A stretch of DNA of 48,017 nucleotides from Candidatus Eiseniibacteriota bacterium (GCA_029569475.1 JAKQSZ010000046.1:1-48017); one strand, 5' to 3'; counted from the stretch's first letter, positions 38,364 to 47,626 are shown. Numbers and translations are program-made. Notes: generated by a model not told the origin, from the letters alone.

Positions 38364-40865
38364 ATGAGACGCTGTCCTATCAGCTCGCCGATTCGCAGGT
38401 TGTTTCCGGGCCGGACCGCATCCACCGAGTGCCATCCGGGATGGAGTCGGAATCGCGGAACCGGGGCTCGTGGCTCGGCACCGCGCCAGGTGGCCTGGCT
38501 GATGGTGGGGCTGATCCTTCCCGGGGTCCTGCTGACGCGCGCTCTGGGCGTGGAGGATGCCTCCGGCGCCCTGCCCGTGTCGCTCGCCGCGGATTGGACG
38601 GTCTCGGCGCAGGGGTGGCTTGTCCCCGGGGAGTCTCGGACGGAGCTGACCTCTCCGCTCCGAGGCTGGTCCGCCACCCTCGAGCTGGGCCGCGGGGTCG
38701 GAGAGGCCTTCGAGGCTCGTATCCGGATCCGTGAGTCGGGCCGGCCCGCTGCCGGGGTGTTCCGGGTGAACGGGGATGGTTTCTACCTGGCGGAGAACGG
38801 GCGCCTGGTGGTTCTCGATGAGTGCCCGCTGCCCTCGATCCCCAGCCGCGTGCAGGTCTTCGAGGCGGACGGGCGCGAGGTCTGGTCGGGAAATCTCCTG
38901 GCGCCGGCCGCGCCGTCGCTTTCGTCGGATGGTCTGACCTTCGTCGCCGGGGTGAAGGACGGGACCTGTGTGCTGGACCTGGAGCGGCTGACCGAGACCC
39001 GCCTGCCGGCTCATGACGTTTTCGCGGCCGGCCCGGCCGGCACGTGGGCCGCTTTGCGTCTGGCTGACCCGACGGCTTCCGAGGGGGGGACAGCGGAGTT
39101 CAGCGGCCACTTTGGAGGGGCGACCCGGACCATCAGCCTGCCGGACCAGCCCCGGCGCCTCGCCCTCTCCCGGGACGGGCGCTCCGCCTATGTGATCGTC
39201 CGTTCCCCGGACCGCCCCGGCGATGCTACGCGGCACCGGGCGGGCGAGGGCGGCACCCTGTACCGCATCGACCTGTTGGACGGATCCATCGGGGAACTCC
39301 TGCAAGCCCCGGAAGGCTGCCGCCTCCGCGATGTCCGGGTCGAGGGTGATCTCGTCCTCGTGGGCCTCCGGCGTCAAGAGGGACGTCGATGGTCCGGCGT
39401 CAAGCTGGTCCTCGATCCGCAAGGGAACATCCTGGAGCAAGACCGGAGCGCCCACTCGGTGGACGTGGCCGGTTCTCGCGGGGGAGAGGCATCAGGCGCG
39501 CCGGGCGTGGCGCCGGACGTGGCGCCGGGCCCCGGAGCATCGGCCGCCCCCGGCGTCGAACCGAGCTCCTGGAGCGAACGGGCGACGATTCCGTGGCCGC
39601 TCTGGCCGAACTCGCAGCACCAGGTCGGCAACACCTACGGGGAGTACCAGTACTACGGCGGCAGCCCCTATCCGCATCCCGGGTTCGACGTGATGGGACA
39701 GGCGGGGCAGGAGGCCTATGCCGTCGCGCCCGGCGTGGTCAAGGCGATCCTCACGACTTCGGGCTCGTGGCACTGGCGTGTTGCGGTGGGCGACCAGGAC
39801 ATCCCCGGGGTCTCCTTGGGCTATCTCTATGCCCACATCGACGAGCCCACCATCCCGGTCGACGTGGGCGACCCGATCGTGACAGGTCAGTGGCTGGGCG
39901 ACCTCGTGTCCTGGCCGAACGACAACTTTCACCACTGCCACTTCACCCGCATCGAGGACAGCGGCACCACCTGGGACGGCAACTGGCTTTCGGTCCACAA
40001 TCCTCATCTGGACGTGAACCACTCCGAAACCGCCGCGCCGGTGTTCGAGCCCGCGCGCGGCTCCGACCTCCTCGCCTTCTGCCGCAACGAGACGTCCACC
40101 TACCTGAGTCCGAACAGCCTGAACGGGCAGGTGGACATCATCGCGCACGTCTCCGACCGCATCCTCACGACCTGGGAGTGCACGGTGCAGGAACTGCGCT
40201 ACTCCATCTACCCGCTGGGCATGCCGGGGGCGCCGCTGGTCGACAACAAGCTGTCGGTCTTCTTCGACATGGACCTGGACACCTACGGCAGCGGGCAGAT
40301 CGACGCCATGATGGTCGACCTGCTGTACAAGCAGGATGGCACCTGCCGCACGCAGGGGGACTACGGCGCGCGCGAGTTCTACCACATCCTGACGAACTCC
40401 AACGGTGACGAAGTGTATGACGAGTCGGACTTCCAGCAGTGTTGGGATACCTCCACGCTTCCCGACATCCAGTGGGTCGTGAAGGTCCGCGCGATCGACG
40501 CCGCCGGCAACGCGCGGGCCGATTCCATGGTCGTGCGGACGGTGAACGGGAACACCTCCGGCTTCGAGGAGGTCTCGGAGCTGGGTCCGGGGGTCGCGCA
40601 CATCACGTCATCGCCGAATCCGTCCGCTGGAGAGGTCACGTTCTCCTGGAACTCCCCGGTCGCGGGCGAGGCGCGGCTGTCGATCTTCGACGCCGGCGGA
40701 CGGCTGGTGGCGAGACCGCTGCCGGCGACGCCGGCCGGGCGGACCGGGCAGCTTCTGTGGAACGGAAGGGACCTCTCGGGGACGCCGGTGCCTTCGGGGA
40801 TCTATCTCTACCGGTGGTCGATGGGCGGGTCCGAGCGGCACGGGAGGATCATCGTCTCGCGGTGA
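38364..40865 (+). CDS. Exported propeller-M23 (LytM-like) peptidase with FlgD-Ig C-terminus
   Basis: 833 residues from ATG 38364, which has AAGGAG at ideal distance. An N-terminal hydrophobic segment (about 48-70) serves as signal or anchor. Residues about 110-370 look like a beta-propeller (GWSATLELGRG, LALSRDGRSAYVIV, YRIDLLDGSIGELL). A Gly/Pro/Ala linker precedes an M23 domain that keeps all metal-site residues: H438-P-G-F-D442 and H524-C-H526, with YLYAHIDEPTIPVDVGDPIVTGQ in between. The remainder is beta-sandwich and a FlgD-type module (LSIFDAGGRLV…SGIYLYRWSMGG). M23 enzymes cleave peptidoglycan cross-bridges or related peptides; the C-terminus suggests surface location. Confidence 0.85.
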   Translation: MRRCPISSPIRRLFPGRTASTECHPGWSRNRGTGARGSAPRQVAWLMVGLILPGVLLTRALGVEDASGALPVSLAADWTVSAQGWLVPGESRTELTSPLRGWSATLELGRGVGEAFEARIRIRESGRPAAGVFRVNGDGFYLAENGRLVVLDECPLPSIPSRVQVFEADGREVWSGNLLAPAAPSLSSDGLTFVAGVKDGTCVLDLERLTETRLPAHDVFAAGPAGTWAALRLADPTASEGGTAEFSGHFGGATRTISLPDQPRRLALSRDGRSAYVIVRSPDRPGDATRHRAGEGGTLYRIDLLDGSIGELLQAPEGCRLRDVRVEGDLVLVGLRRQEGRRWSGVKLVLDPQGNILEQDRSAHSVDVAGSRGGEASGAPGVAPDVAPGPGASAAPGVEPSSWSERATIPWPLWPNSQHQVGNTYGEYQYYGGSPYPHPGFDVMGQAGQEAYAVAPGVVKAILTTSGSWHWRVAVGDQDIPGVSLGYLYAHIDEPTIPVDVGDPIVTGQWLGDLVSWPNDNFHHCHFTRIEDSGTTWDGNWLSVHNPHLDVNHSETAAPVFEPARGSDLLAFCRNETSTYLSPNSLNGQVDIIAHVSDRILTTWECTVQELRYSIYPLGMPGAPLVDNKLSVFFDMDLDTYGSGQIDAMMVDLLYKQDGTCRTQGDYGAREFYHILTNSNGDEVYDESDFQQCWDTSTLPDIQWVVKVRAIDAAGNARADSMVVRTVNGNTSGFEEVSELGPGVAHITSSPNPSAGEVTFSWNSPVAGEARLSIFDAGGRLVARPLPATPAGRTGQLLWNGRDLSGTPVPSGIYLYRWSMGGSERHGRIIVSR

Positions 40866-40945
40866 TCATCCGGGTCGGCTGGAGCAGCGGCGCTGGGCCT
40901 CCGCACGGGGCGCGGGTGGAGCCGCGATCCCAGCGGGCGGTGTGC

Positions 40946-40951
40946 TAGGAT
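40946..40951 (+). promoter_or_regulatory. Possible extended -10 promoter for leader/ABC-F
   Basis: TGC-TAGGAT, an extended -10 (TGn directly before the hexamer), would start RNA near 40958, about 40 nt before the leader ATG. The -35 region is poor, as expected for the extended -10 class. Confidence 0.35.
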
Positions 40952-40998
40952 TTCGAGATGGCGCGCCAGCGAAGGCGTCCGATCCGGAGGTTCTTTCC

Positions 40999-41028
40999 AT
41001 GATCAGCACTCCAACTGTCGTCCTGTAG
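40999..41028 (+). CDS. Candidate 9-residue leader peptide upstream of ABC-F gene
   Basis: ATG 40999 follows GGAGG by 8 nt, the best ribosome site in this gap, and opens MISTPTVVL before TAG. The ORF is too short to be a protein, ends in hydrophobic residues, and is followed by GC-rich hairpins and then the ABC-F start. Ribosome-stalling leader peptides of this size control many ABC-F and erm resistance genes. Function here is inferred from position only. Confidence 0.5.
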   Translation: MISTPTVVL

Positions 41029-41033
41029 CCACA

Positions 41034-41114
41034 GGGCGGGCAAGGGCCCGGCGGGGCACGATTCGCCTCGACCGGCACCGGGCCGCCCGCGACAGACGTG
41101 CCCGCCGCGCGGGC
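41034..41114 (+). promoter_or_regulatory. Candidate attenuator hairpins between leader and ABC-F
   Basis: Hairpin 1: GGGC (41034-41037) and GGCCCGG (41045-41051) pair with CCGGGCC (41078-41084) and GCCC (41085-41088), leaving a bulge. Hairpin 2: GCCCGC (41100-41105) pairs with GCGGGC (41109-41114) four to nine bases before the AAGGAG ribosome site. A ribosome stalled on the leader could reshape these structures. There is no T-tract, so translational control or Rho is more likely than intrinsic termination. Confidence 0.45.
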
Positions 41115-41129
41115 GCGAAGGAGTGAGCC

Positions 41130-42749
41130 ATGCTATGGATCCGCGGGGAATCGCTCCGCTTCCGCCATTCCGGGCAAGTCGAGGATGTCGTGAACGGCGC
41201 GTCCTTCGAGATTGCCTCGGGCGCCCGCATCGGACTCGTCGGACGCAACGGTTGCGGCAAGTCCACGCTTCTGGATCTGCTGCGGGGCGCGATCCTGCCG
41301 GCCGCCGGCCATCTCTACCGTCGACCCGGACTGCGGGTTGGATATCTGCCGCAGGAAGTCACCGCCGTCCCGTCGTGGGGCATGTCGGCCCGGGAGTATC
41401 TCTGGAGCATCCGGCCTGATCTGCTGTCCCTCCGGCGGCGCATGGAGCAGGCCGAGGCCGAGAAGTCCGTGGCATTTGGCGACCTGGTTTCCGATTTCCA
41501 TGCTCGCGGCGGATACCAGTTCGCCGCGGAATGCGACCGCGTTCTGGCGCTCTTCGGGCTCAACGACGAGGTGTTCAAGCCGGACCTTCAGAATCTGAGC
41601 GGCGGGGAGAAGACGAAGCTGGCTTTCGCGCGGCTCTTGTTGGAGGGTCCCGACCTGCTGCTGCTGGATGAGCCCACCAACCACCTGGAGATCCGGATGC
41701 TGGAGTGGCTGGAGGAGTACTTGCGGGGTCAGGCCCTGCCCTTCCTGGCGGTGAGTCACGATCAGCGGTTCCTCGACAACTGCGTCGAGACCATCTGGGA
41801 GATGAAGGACGGCGTCATCAAGACCTACCCCGGGCGCTACGCGGCGTACCGTCAGGCGCGCGAGGACGAACACGAGTCGCGTGTCCATCGCTATCGCGAA
41901 CACACCAAGAAGATCACACAGCTCAAGCGGGACCTGGAACGGCGCAAGCAGTGGGCCTCCTCCCACCAGGCGCAGACGGGGGCGAACGGCTACGCGCCCG
42001 TCTATGAGAGCGTGACCAACTTCGCCCGCAAGGCGGCCAAGCGCGCGAAGAACCTGGAGCGGCGCATCGAGAGGATGGTGGAGGCCGAGGAGACGAAGAA
42101 GCCATTCATCGAGAAACGCAGGTCGGTCTCGCTCGATGGAGTCGCGGTTCCTGGCCCGTTTGTGTTACAGGCCAACGATCTGGGCGTGCGGTTCGGGGAT
42201 CGTTGGATCTTCCGGCACTTCTCTCTGGCGCTGCCGCCGAACGGCCGCCTCGGGGTGATCGGCCGCATCGGTTCCGGCAAGTCCACCCTCCTGCGCCTTC
42301 TCACGGGAAGGCTGGCGGTGGCCGAGGGGACCTTCATCGAGGGAACCGTCCGTTGGACACCGCAGGCTTCGATCGCGTGGTATGCGCAGGAGCTGGAGGA
42401 CCTGCGCGAGGACAGCACCATCCTGGATGAAGTCCTCCAGGGCTGCCGGCCGGAGGAGACCCGCGCGCGAACGGTCCTCGGCTGCCTCGGTCTCCGCGGG
42501 GACAAGGTCCAGGAGAGGATCCGCAATCTGAGCGCGGGCGAGCGCGGAAAGACCGCGCTGGCCAGGGCGATCTTCTCGCGGGCTCATGTGCTGGTGCTGG
42601 ATGAGCCGACCAACCACCTCGACCTGCCGGCGCGCGAGGCTTTCGAGGAGGCGCTGTCGGGGTTCGCGGGCGCTCTACTCCTCGCCTCGCATGATCGTCA
42701 CCTGCTGGAGCGCGTCACGGAGGAGACGATCACGATGAGCCTGGAGTGA
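41130..42749 (+). CDS. ABC-F ATPase (ribosome-associated, possible antibiotic protection)
   Basis: 539 residues with two ABC domains and no transmembrane segment. Domain 1: Walker A GRNGCGKST (38-46), LSGGE (156-160), D180-E181 of DEPTNH. Domain 2: Walker A GRIGSGKST (from 378), LSAGE (467-471) and D491 of DEPTNH. The charged interdomain linker (about 235-335, YREHTKKITQLKRDLERRKQW…KAAKRAKNLERRIERM) is the P-site tRNA-interaction region, and its KAAKRAK form resembles resistance-type ABC-F proteins more than EttA or Uup. ABC-F factors bind the E site to relieve stalled or drug-bound ribosomes. ATG 41130 has AAGGAG at good spacing. An upstream leader ORF and hairpins suggest inducible expression. 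Confidence 0.9.
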   Translation: MLWIRGESLRFRHSGQVEDVVNGASFEIASGARIGLVGRNGCGKSTLLDLLRGAILPAAGHLYRRPGLRVGYLPQEVTAVPSWGMSAREYLWSIRPDLLSLRRRMEQAEAEKSVAFGDLVSDFHARGGYQFAAECDRVLALFGLNDEVFKPDLQNLSGGEKTKLAFARLLLEGPDLLLLDEPTNHLEIRMLEWLEEYLRGQALPFLAVSHDQRFLDNCVETIWEMKDGVIKTYPGRYAAYRQAREDEHESRVHRYREHTKKITQLKRDLERRKQWASSHQAQTGANGYAPVYESVTNFARKAAKRAKNLERRIERMVEAEETKKPFIEKRRSVSLDGVAVPGPFVLQANDLGVRFGDRWIFRHFSLALPPNGRLGVIGRIGSGKSTLLRLLTGRLAVAEGTFIEGTVRWTPQASIAWYAQELEDLREDSTILDEVLQGCRPEETRARTVLGCLGLRGDKVQERIRNLSAGERGKTALARAIFSRAHVLVLDEPTNHLDLPAREAFEEALSGFAGALLLASHDRHLLERVTEETITMSLE

Positions 42750-43115
42750 ACCATCAGCCGCCGGACTCTTCCTGAAGCGGCGTCCCTTTGGTCGATACGT
42801 TTTGAAACCCAGTCGCAAACGGCGTTACGGAGAGGGTGAACCAAGCGTACCGGGGCATCAAACTGCAACCCTCGAGTGGCGAAGTCGATAGCCCGCCGGT
42901 TGCACCAGGCTCGCGGTCAGCCTGCCCGAAGATGTGGAGACAACGTCGCATGAATGGAACCCGGTGAAACACACAGACTTCGCGCCGCCGAACCGCCAAG
43001 ACCTGTCTGGATACTGCCGCGAGCAATATTCTGGTATACTTGTTTTGTCTCGGCTCAGCATTGATGGCGGCCCTGCTGGATCGCTGTCCATCCAAACGGA
43101 AGGAGTCTCCTTGAT
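42750..43115. other. Intergenic region, lower GC, with -10 TATACT at 43035-43040
   Basis: A 366-bp gap, noticeably less GC-rich in its second half. TATACT (43035-43040) is a good -10; the -35 position is weak. The ribosome site of the next gene sits in a palindrome: AAGGAG (43100-43105) and CTCCTT (43107-43112), which could fold over the Shine-Dalgarno. Confidence 0.4.
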
Positions 43116-43793
43116 ATGAAGAAGCTAATGGTTCTGGCAGCTCTGCTGCTGATCGTTTCACCCGCCTTCGCGCAAACCGCGTCGAAGGACGGAACGCCTG
43201 CCATCTACATTGCCGGCGACCAGGGGCCCACCAGCCCTGTTCGCGCGGACTACGAGTACAGCACCTGTGGGTCGATGGATTGCGTCCCCACTACCGGCGG
43301 CTCACACGACGGGTGGGCCGAGTACTTCATTACCACCGTGTACAACAACACGGGGCAGTCGCTGCACCTGGTGGAACTCGGCTTCCCCTGCTGCGGTCCT
43401 CCGACCGATATCTACGGCTGGGTGGTCTGGACGAATGTCGGTGGAATGGTCCCGCCTTCCGGCCCGGCCAACACCGCGGACTTCTTTGGCGAGTTTACGC
43501 CCGTCGACCCCGCTCCCGACACGTTCCCGCCGACGGTCTACACCTACATCGACATCTCGGCCGCTGGCGTCGTGATCGCCCCCGGCGCTTACTGGTGCTT
43601 CGGATATGACGTGACCGGCAACGGTGGCCAGGTCGACTACAACGGCACGGACACCTATGGCTGGTACGGTGGCACCTGGGACCCGGATGCGGGTTGGGGC
43701 CGGACGGCTGTCCTCCAGGTCAAGGCGAACTTCTCGGGTGGGAACCCCACCGAGGAGAGCTCGTGGGGTGCCGTGAAGGCGTTGTATCGCTAA
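43116..43793 (+). CDS. Small secreted protein of unknown function
   Basis: 225 residues. A standard signal peptide (MKKLMVLAALLLIVSPAFAQ) is followed by a beta-rich domain with a Cys pair in STCGSMDC, a CC in FPCCGPPTDIYGW, and many Trp/Tyr/Gly residues. It lacks the FlgD-type C-terminus seen on its neighbours and ends WGAVKALYR. No known family is recognised. Its own promoter, ribosome site and strong terminator indicate a single-gene unit that may be well expressed. Confidence 0.8.
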   Translation: MKKLMVLAALLLIVSPAFAQTASKDGTPAIYIAGDQGPTSPVRADYEYSTCGSMDCVPTTGGSHDGWAEYFITTVYNNTGQSLHLVELGFPCCGPPTDIYGWVVWTNVGGMVPPSGPANTADFFGEFTPVDPAPDTFPPTVYTYIDISAAGVVIAPGAYWCFGYDVTGNGGQVDYNGTDTYGWYGGTWDPDAGWGRTAVLQVKANFSGGNPTEESSWGAVKALYR

Positions 43794-43850
43794 TCGCGCA
43801 TCTGCAGCTCTTGATGTCGTCCTGACATCAGCCCGCTGAGCCCAAGGCCG

Positions 43851-43886
43851 GGCGCCCCGTCTTTCCGGACGGGGCGCCTTCGTTTG
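43851..43886 (+). terminator. Rho-independent terminator
   Basis: GGCGCCCCGTC (43851-43861) pairs perfectly with GACGGGGCGCC (43868-43878) around a 6-nt loop, followed by TTCGTTT. It is the strongest intrinsic terminator in the window, 58 nt after the preceding stop. Confidence 0.85.
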
Positions 43887-43936
43887 CCCTGTGGCACCTG
43901 CTCTCAGCTAGCTCTAGCCCTGTGGCACCTGCTCTC
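43886..43936. repeat. 20-nt direct repeat between convergent genes
   Basis: GCCCTGTGGCACCTGCTCTC occurs at 43886-43905 and 43917-43936, a 31-nt period, immediately after the terminator and before the end of the leftward protease gene. Confidence 0.9.
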
Positions 43937-43965
43937 TAGACACTTGGCCGATTATGCCCCATGTC

Positions 43966-46908
43966 CTACCGGATGACCAGGACCGGCTGTCCCGCGTCTC
44001 CGCCGGTCCAGTGGAGCCGGGCGAAGTACATACCGGAGGAGACGGGGTGACCGGCGTTGTCGCGGCCGTCCCAACGAACCTGGTGCGTGCCCTCGCGGAC
44101 GCGGGCGTGCAACAATGCTCGGACTTCACGGCCCGCGGCATCGTGAATGGACAGCCGGATGTCTTCGCCACGGCCGACGCGGAAGGACAGGATCGTCTCC
44201 TCGACGAGAGGATTGGGTCGTCCCGCGAAGAGAACCGGCGAAGCTCCGGAACCTGGATAGCCGGGGCCATGGTCCGGCGCCGCCGTCCCCGTTTGCAGAG
44301 GTCCGTGGATCCAGACGTCGTCCACCGCTCCCTCGACCAGGGTCTCAGCGCCGGTATCGCAGGCCACGAAGCGCAGCTTCATGTTCGCGGACGGGGCGAT
44401 CACCTCGGACACCGGCACATCGACCTCGGCCCAGGTATTGGCCATCGAGGAGAGGGTCTCGATGGTGGTCCACGAAAGCCCGCCGTTGTTGCTGATGCGC
44501 ACCTCGAAGGAAGCATCGGGGGGACCCCCGGCAGCGAACCAGCGCCAGTAGTGCAGCCGTGGCTGGTCGGCCCCGGAGAGGTTGAAGGTAGGGCTCGTCA
44601 GGGTGACGCAGCCATTATCGACGTCCGAGAGCGCCGGGGAGCCGTTCTGGGTGCCCCGCCCGGTGACGAAGCAGGTCACGCCGGTCTCGGGCGTGTGGTC
44701 ATCCGGCGGCTCGATCCACTGCCCCTGCCACCTCGTGCCGTACGGGTCCACCCGCACCCAGCGGCCGTTGTTGGTGTCGCCGCTCTGGAAGAGGACCCAT
44801 CCCTTGTCGGTTTCGGCGTCGTCCGCGAAGTAGATCGGATAGAGGGGGATTTCGTGCCAGGCGGCGGGGGCATCAACGGGATCGCGGGCCACGTTGCCGG
44901 CCGCGTCCACCACCTGGTAGTAGTAGTCGACACGCTCCCCGACAGGTTGGGGCGGGATCTGCGCCTCGAAACGATCCCCGTCGATCGGCGCAAGCGGCAC
45001 CGCCGACCAGCCGCCTTCCGCGATCCGCCAGTAGACCTCGGCGGTGGCCAATGGGCTGAAGTCGGTCACGTTGATCCGTACCGCGATGGGCTGTGCCGGG
45101 TCTTCCACCCAGACCGGCTGATACAGGCCCGACAACTCCGGCGGGGCCACGTCCTCCAGGATGAAGTCCTCGAAGGTGGTCTCTTCCGCGGTGACGATGA
45201 CGCCCGGCCGTTGGACGGTGGCGAAGGAGGGGTGCGTGACCTCGAGCGTGAAGGTGCCGGGAGGCGTCAGGCCCCAGTAATCGCCGCCTGCATCGGCGGT
45301 GAAGGCGCGGTTGTTCTCCAATAGGCGGACTCGCGCGAAGGGGACGCCGATGCCGCCGCCGTCGTTGTTGGTCACGGTGCCGGCAACCGACCCGTAGCCG
45401 CCGCCCAGGCACCGCAGCACCGCCTCGTAGGCGTCGATGCAGCCCCAGCCGTAGTCGTTGTCCTCCCCGGCCTCGCCCTCATCGCGGGCGGTATCCAGCA
45501 GGATCTGCTTTATGAGGTCGACTTCGATGTCCGGATTGACGGAACGCATCAAGGCGACGACGCCGGAGACGTGCGGCCCGGCCATGGATGTACCGCTGTT
45601 GTTGCCGTAGCGCTCGCGCGGCGTGCACGAGTACACCGAGTCGCCCGGCGCCACGACCTCGGGCTTGATCGCGAGGTAGGGTTCGACCGGGCAGAGGGTC
45701 GGGCCGCGGCTGGACCAGTTCTCGATGGGATACGGCCACAGGTGGTTGGTGGCATCCACCGCCCCCACCGACAGGATGTTGATGGGCGTGGTCGCGCGGT
45801 CGGCCGGGGATCGCAGCGAGCCGGGGCTGGGCCCTTCGTTGCCGGCGGAGAAGATGATCACCACTCCGGCAGCCTCGCAGTTGTCGATGACGTTCCACCA
45901 CAGGTCGAAGCAGTCGACGTAGGTGCTGTCGAGGCCCTCGTGGACACCCCAGGAGTTCTGGACCACGTCGGGCACATCATCGATGGTGCCCGGATCACCG
46001 TCCGGTTCGGCGAACCACTCGTAGCAGGCGATGATGTCGGGATCGAACTCGCCGGAGGCGCCCTGACCGATCGCGTTGGTGGCGATCCATTGTGCTCCCC
46101 AGGCCACGCCGATGGTGTCCTCGGTCGCCACGCCCAGGCCGGTCATCGTTCCCATGGTGTGGGTGCCGTGCGTGTCGGAGTCGATCGGGTAATCCGTGTC
46201 CTCGCCGAGCACGTCCAGCCAGCAGGCCTGCCAGGGGTGTCCGTTGTTTCCCCGCCAGCGATCGCGCAGAGCGGGGTGAGTGCCGTCGACGCCGGTGTCG
46301 AGTCCCCCGATGAGGGCGCCTTGCCCGTTGACGCCCAGCTCGTACCAGACGCGGTCGGCGTGGATGGCCCGCAGGCCGGGGGCCACCCCGATGCCGCGGC
46401 CACGCCCCTCCGGGAAGATCTCGCTGTGCACCGGCGCGATGAGTGTGGGGCGCGGGTTGGGTTCCACTACCCGGACATCGCCGCGCGCGGCGATCCGCTG
46501 CACCGCCTCGCGGGTGCCGGTGACGCGGACCAGGTTGGCGATCCAATGGGGGGTGTAGGCCGCGACCTCGCCGGCCGCGCGCAAGGTCTGGAGTTCGGCC
46601 AGCAGCTCCTTCTGGCTGGAGTCGGCCGTGCGCCGCAGCAGTTCGATCACGCGCTGGTGCCGCTCTGCGCGGGTCGCCCGCTCGAGCTTCAAGGCACGAT
46701 CCACCGAGGCGACATCAGCCTGCTCAGCCAGGATGACCTGGACCGTGATCGTGGCGCCCGGACCCAGCCGGTCCATCCCCGCCACCACGCCGGGATGGAT
46801 CGTGCCCGCTCGGGCCGGCTGGTATTCACAGGCAAGCAACACCGCGAGGGCGATACCGAGGGCGGCGGTGCAGCGTTGGCAGTATCGGACGATCATCGAG
46901 GAAAGCAT
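43966..46908 (-). CDS. Secreted subtilisin-like (S8) protease with FlgD-Ig C-terminus
   Basis: 980 residues from ATG 46908, with GGAGG 8 nt upstream. A signal peptide (about 12-34) is followed by an I9-like propeptide (about 35-160) and the S8 catalytic domain with D204 (LDTGVDGTHP), H247 (DTHGTHTMG) and S441 (SGTSMAGPHV). The oxyanion Asn is in VVQNSWGV. After it come a carboxypeptidase-regulatory-like repeat (AGTVTNNDGGGIGVPFARVRL), an Ig-like domain, a MAM/jelly-roll-like region with PDDHTPETGVTCFVTG that resembles the one in the metalloprotease, and a FlgD-type module (LSIHDAAGREVRALL…SGMYFARL). It is probably a surface or released protease for external protein. Confidence 0.92.
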   Translation of the reverse strand: MLSSMIVRYCQRCTAALGIALAVLLACEYQPARAGTIHPGVVAGMDRLGPGATITVQVILAEQADVASVDRALKLERATRAERHQRVIELLRRTADSSQKELLAELQTLRAAGEVAAYTPHWIANLVRVTGTREAVQRIAARGDVRVVEPNPRPTLIAPVHSEIFPEGRGRGIGVAPGLRAIHADRVWYELGVNGQGALIGGLDTGVDGTHPALRDRWRGNNGHPWQACWLDVLGEDTDYPIDSDTHGTHTMGTMTGLGVATEDTIGVAWGAQWIATNAIGQGASGEFDPDIIACYEWFAEPDGDPGTIDDVPDVVQNSWGVHEGLDSTYVDCFDLWWNVIDNCEAAGVVIIFSAGNEGPSPGSLRSPADRATTPINILSVGAVDATNHLWPYPIENWSSRGPTLCPVEPYLAIKPEVVAPGDSVYSCTPRERYGNNSGTSMAGPHVSGVVALMRSVNPDIEVDLIKQILLDTARDEGEAGEDNDYGWGCIDAYEAVLRCLGGGYGSVAGTVTNNDGGGIGVPFARVRLLENNRAFTADAGGDYWGLTPPGTFTLEVTHPSFATVQRPGVIVTAEETTFEDFILEDVAPPELSGLYQPVWVEDPAQPIAVRINVTDFSPLATAEVYWRIAEGGWSAVPLAPIDGDRFEAQIPPQPVGERVDYYYQVVDAAGNVARDPVDAPAAWHEIPLYPIYFADDAETDKGWVLFQSGDTNNGRWVRVDPYGTRWQGQWIEPPDDHTPETGVTCFVTGRGTQNGSPALSDVDNGCVTLTSPTFNLSGADQPRLHYWRWFAAGGPPDASFEVRISNNGGLSWTTIETLSSMANTWAEVDVPVSEVIAPSANMKLRFVACDTGAETLVEGAVDDVWIHGPLQTGTAAPDHGPGYPGSGASPVLFAGRPNPLVEETILSFRVGRGEDIRLSIHDAAGREVRALLHARVREGTHQVRWDGRDNAGHPVSSGMYFARLHWTGGDAGQPVLVIR

Positions 46909-47226
46909 CGGACGAACCTCCAGGAAGCGAGGACGCGGTTGTCTGGTCCTGCCCAGGATCGGAGCGGAGGCCGGCGCTTGGGCGCGGCTATGCAGCGCGC
47001 GGTTCGCACTGCGCGCGGCCTATCTGGCGCGCTCGGACGCTTTTCCACTCGCGGATCATCGCCGGGTTAGGATTAATGATATCAGATTCACGTGGAGGTG
47101 GATTCACCTCTCGATGGTGAACTCCGCGGAGCTGTATCCGGATCGATGCAGCCGGACGCGGAGGACCGCGTGCCCGGCTTGCTTCAGCGACTCTTGGCGG
47201 CATATGTCCGGTCGCCAGGTTTGCTT

Positions 47227-47360
47227 GGCATCCAGGCCGGATGGTGCCGGCATCCAGGCCGGATGGTGCCCGGCATCCAGGCCCGATGGTGCCGGCATGC
47301 AGGCCCGATGGCGCCGGCATCCAGGCCCGATGGTGCCCGGCATCCAGGCTCGATGGCGCC
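47227..47360. repeat. 22/23-nt minisatellite, 6 copies
   Basis: Units of the type GGCATCCAGGCCCGATGGTGCC start at 47227, 47249, 47272, 47294, 47316 and 47339. Unit length alternates between 22 and 23 nt, depending on an extra C. Units are contiguous without unique spacers. Confidence 0.92.
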
Positions 47361-47626
47361 GATCGGATCCGGATCGAGTTCTGAGCTGCTGGAAAGGCCT
47401 GATTGCCTGGTAGACCGATCTGGCGAGCAGTTCGCATCCTAAGTGACCTCTCGCTGGACCGCTTCCGACGTTGCCGGGATGACGCCATTCGGTCGGGCCT
47501 GAGCAAGCTCCTCTGACAGCCCGTACAGCGTGCTCAGTGCCTTGTTCGTGCGTCCTTCCGGCCAGGGCGACGACTGTGCCGACAACGTACGGTTCCCGAT
47601 CACCGGGTTTGACGTGGGCTCGCCAA

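Noticed and set aside
43891..43936. Sigma54 promoters (TGGCAC motif, twice)
   Set aside because: No TTGC at the required distance, and the site lies between convergent gene ends.
47227..47360. CRISPR array
   Set aside because: 22/23-nt units repeat without spacers; it is a minisatellite.
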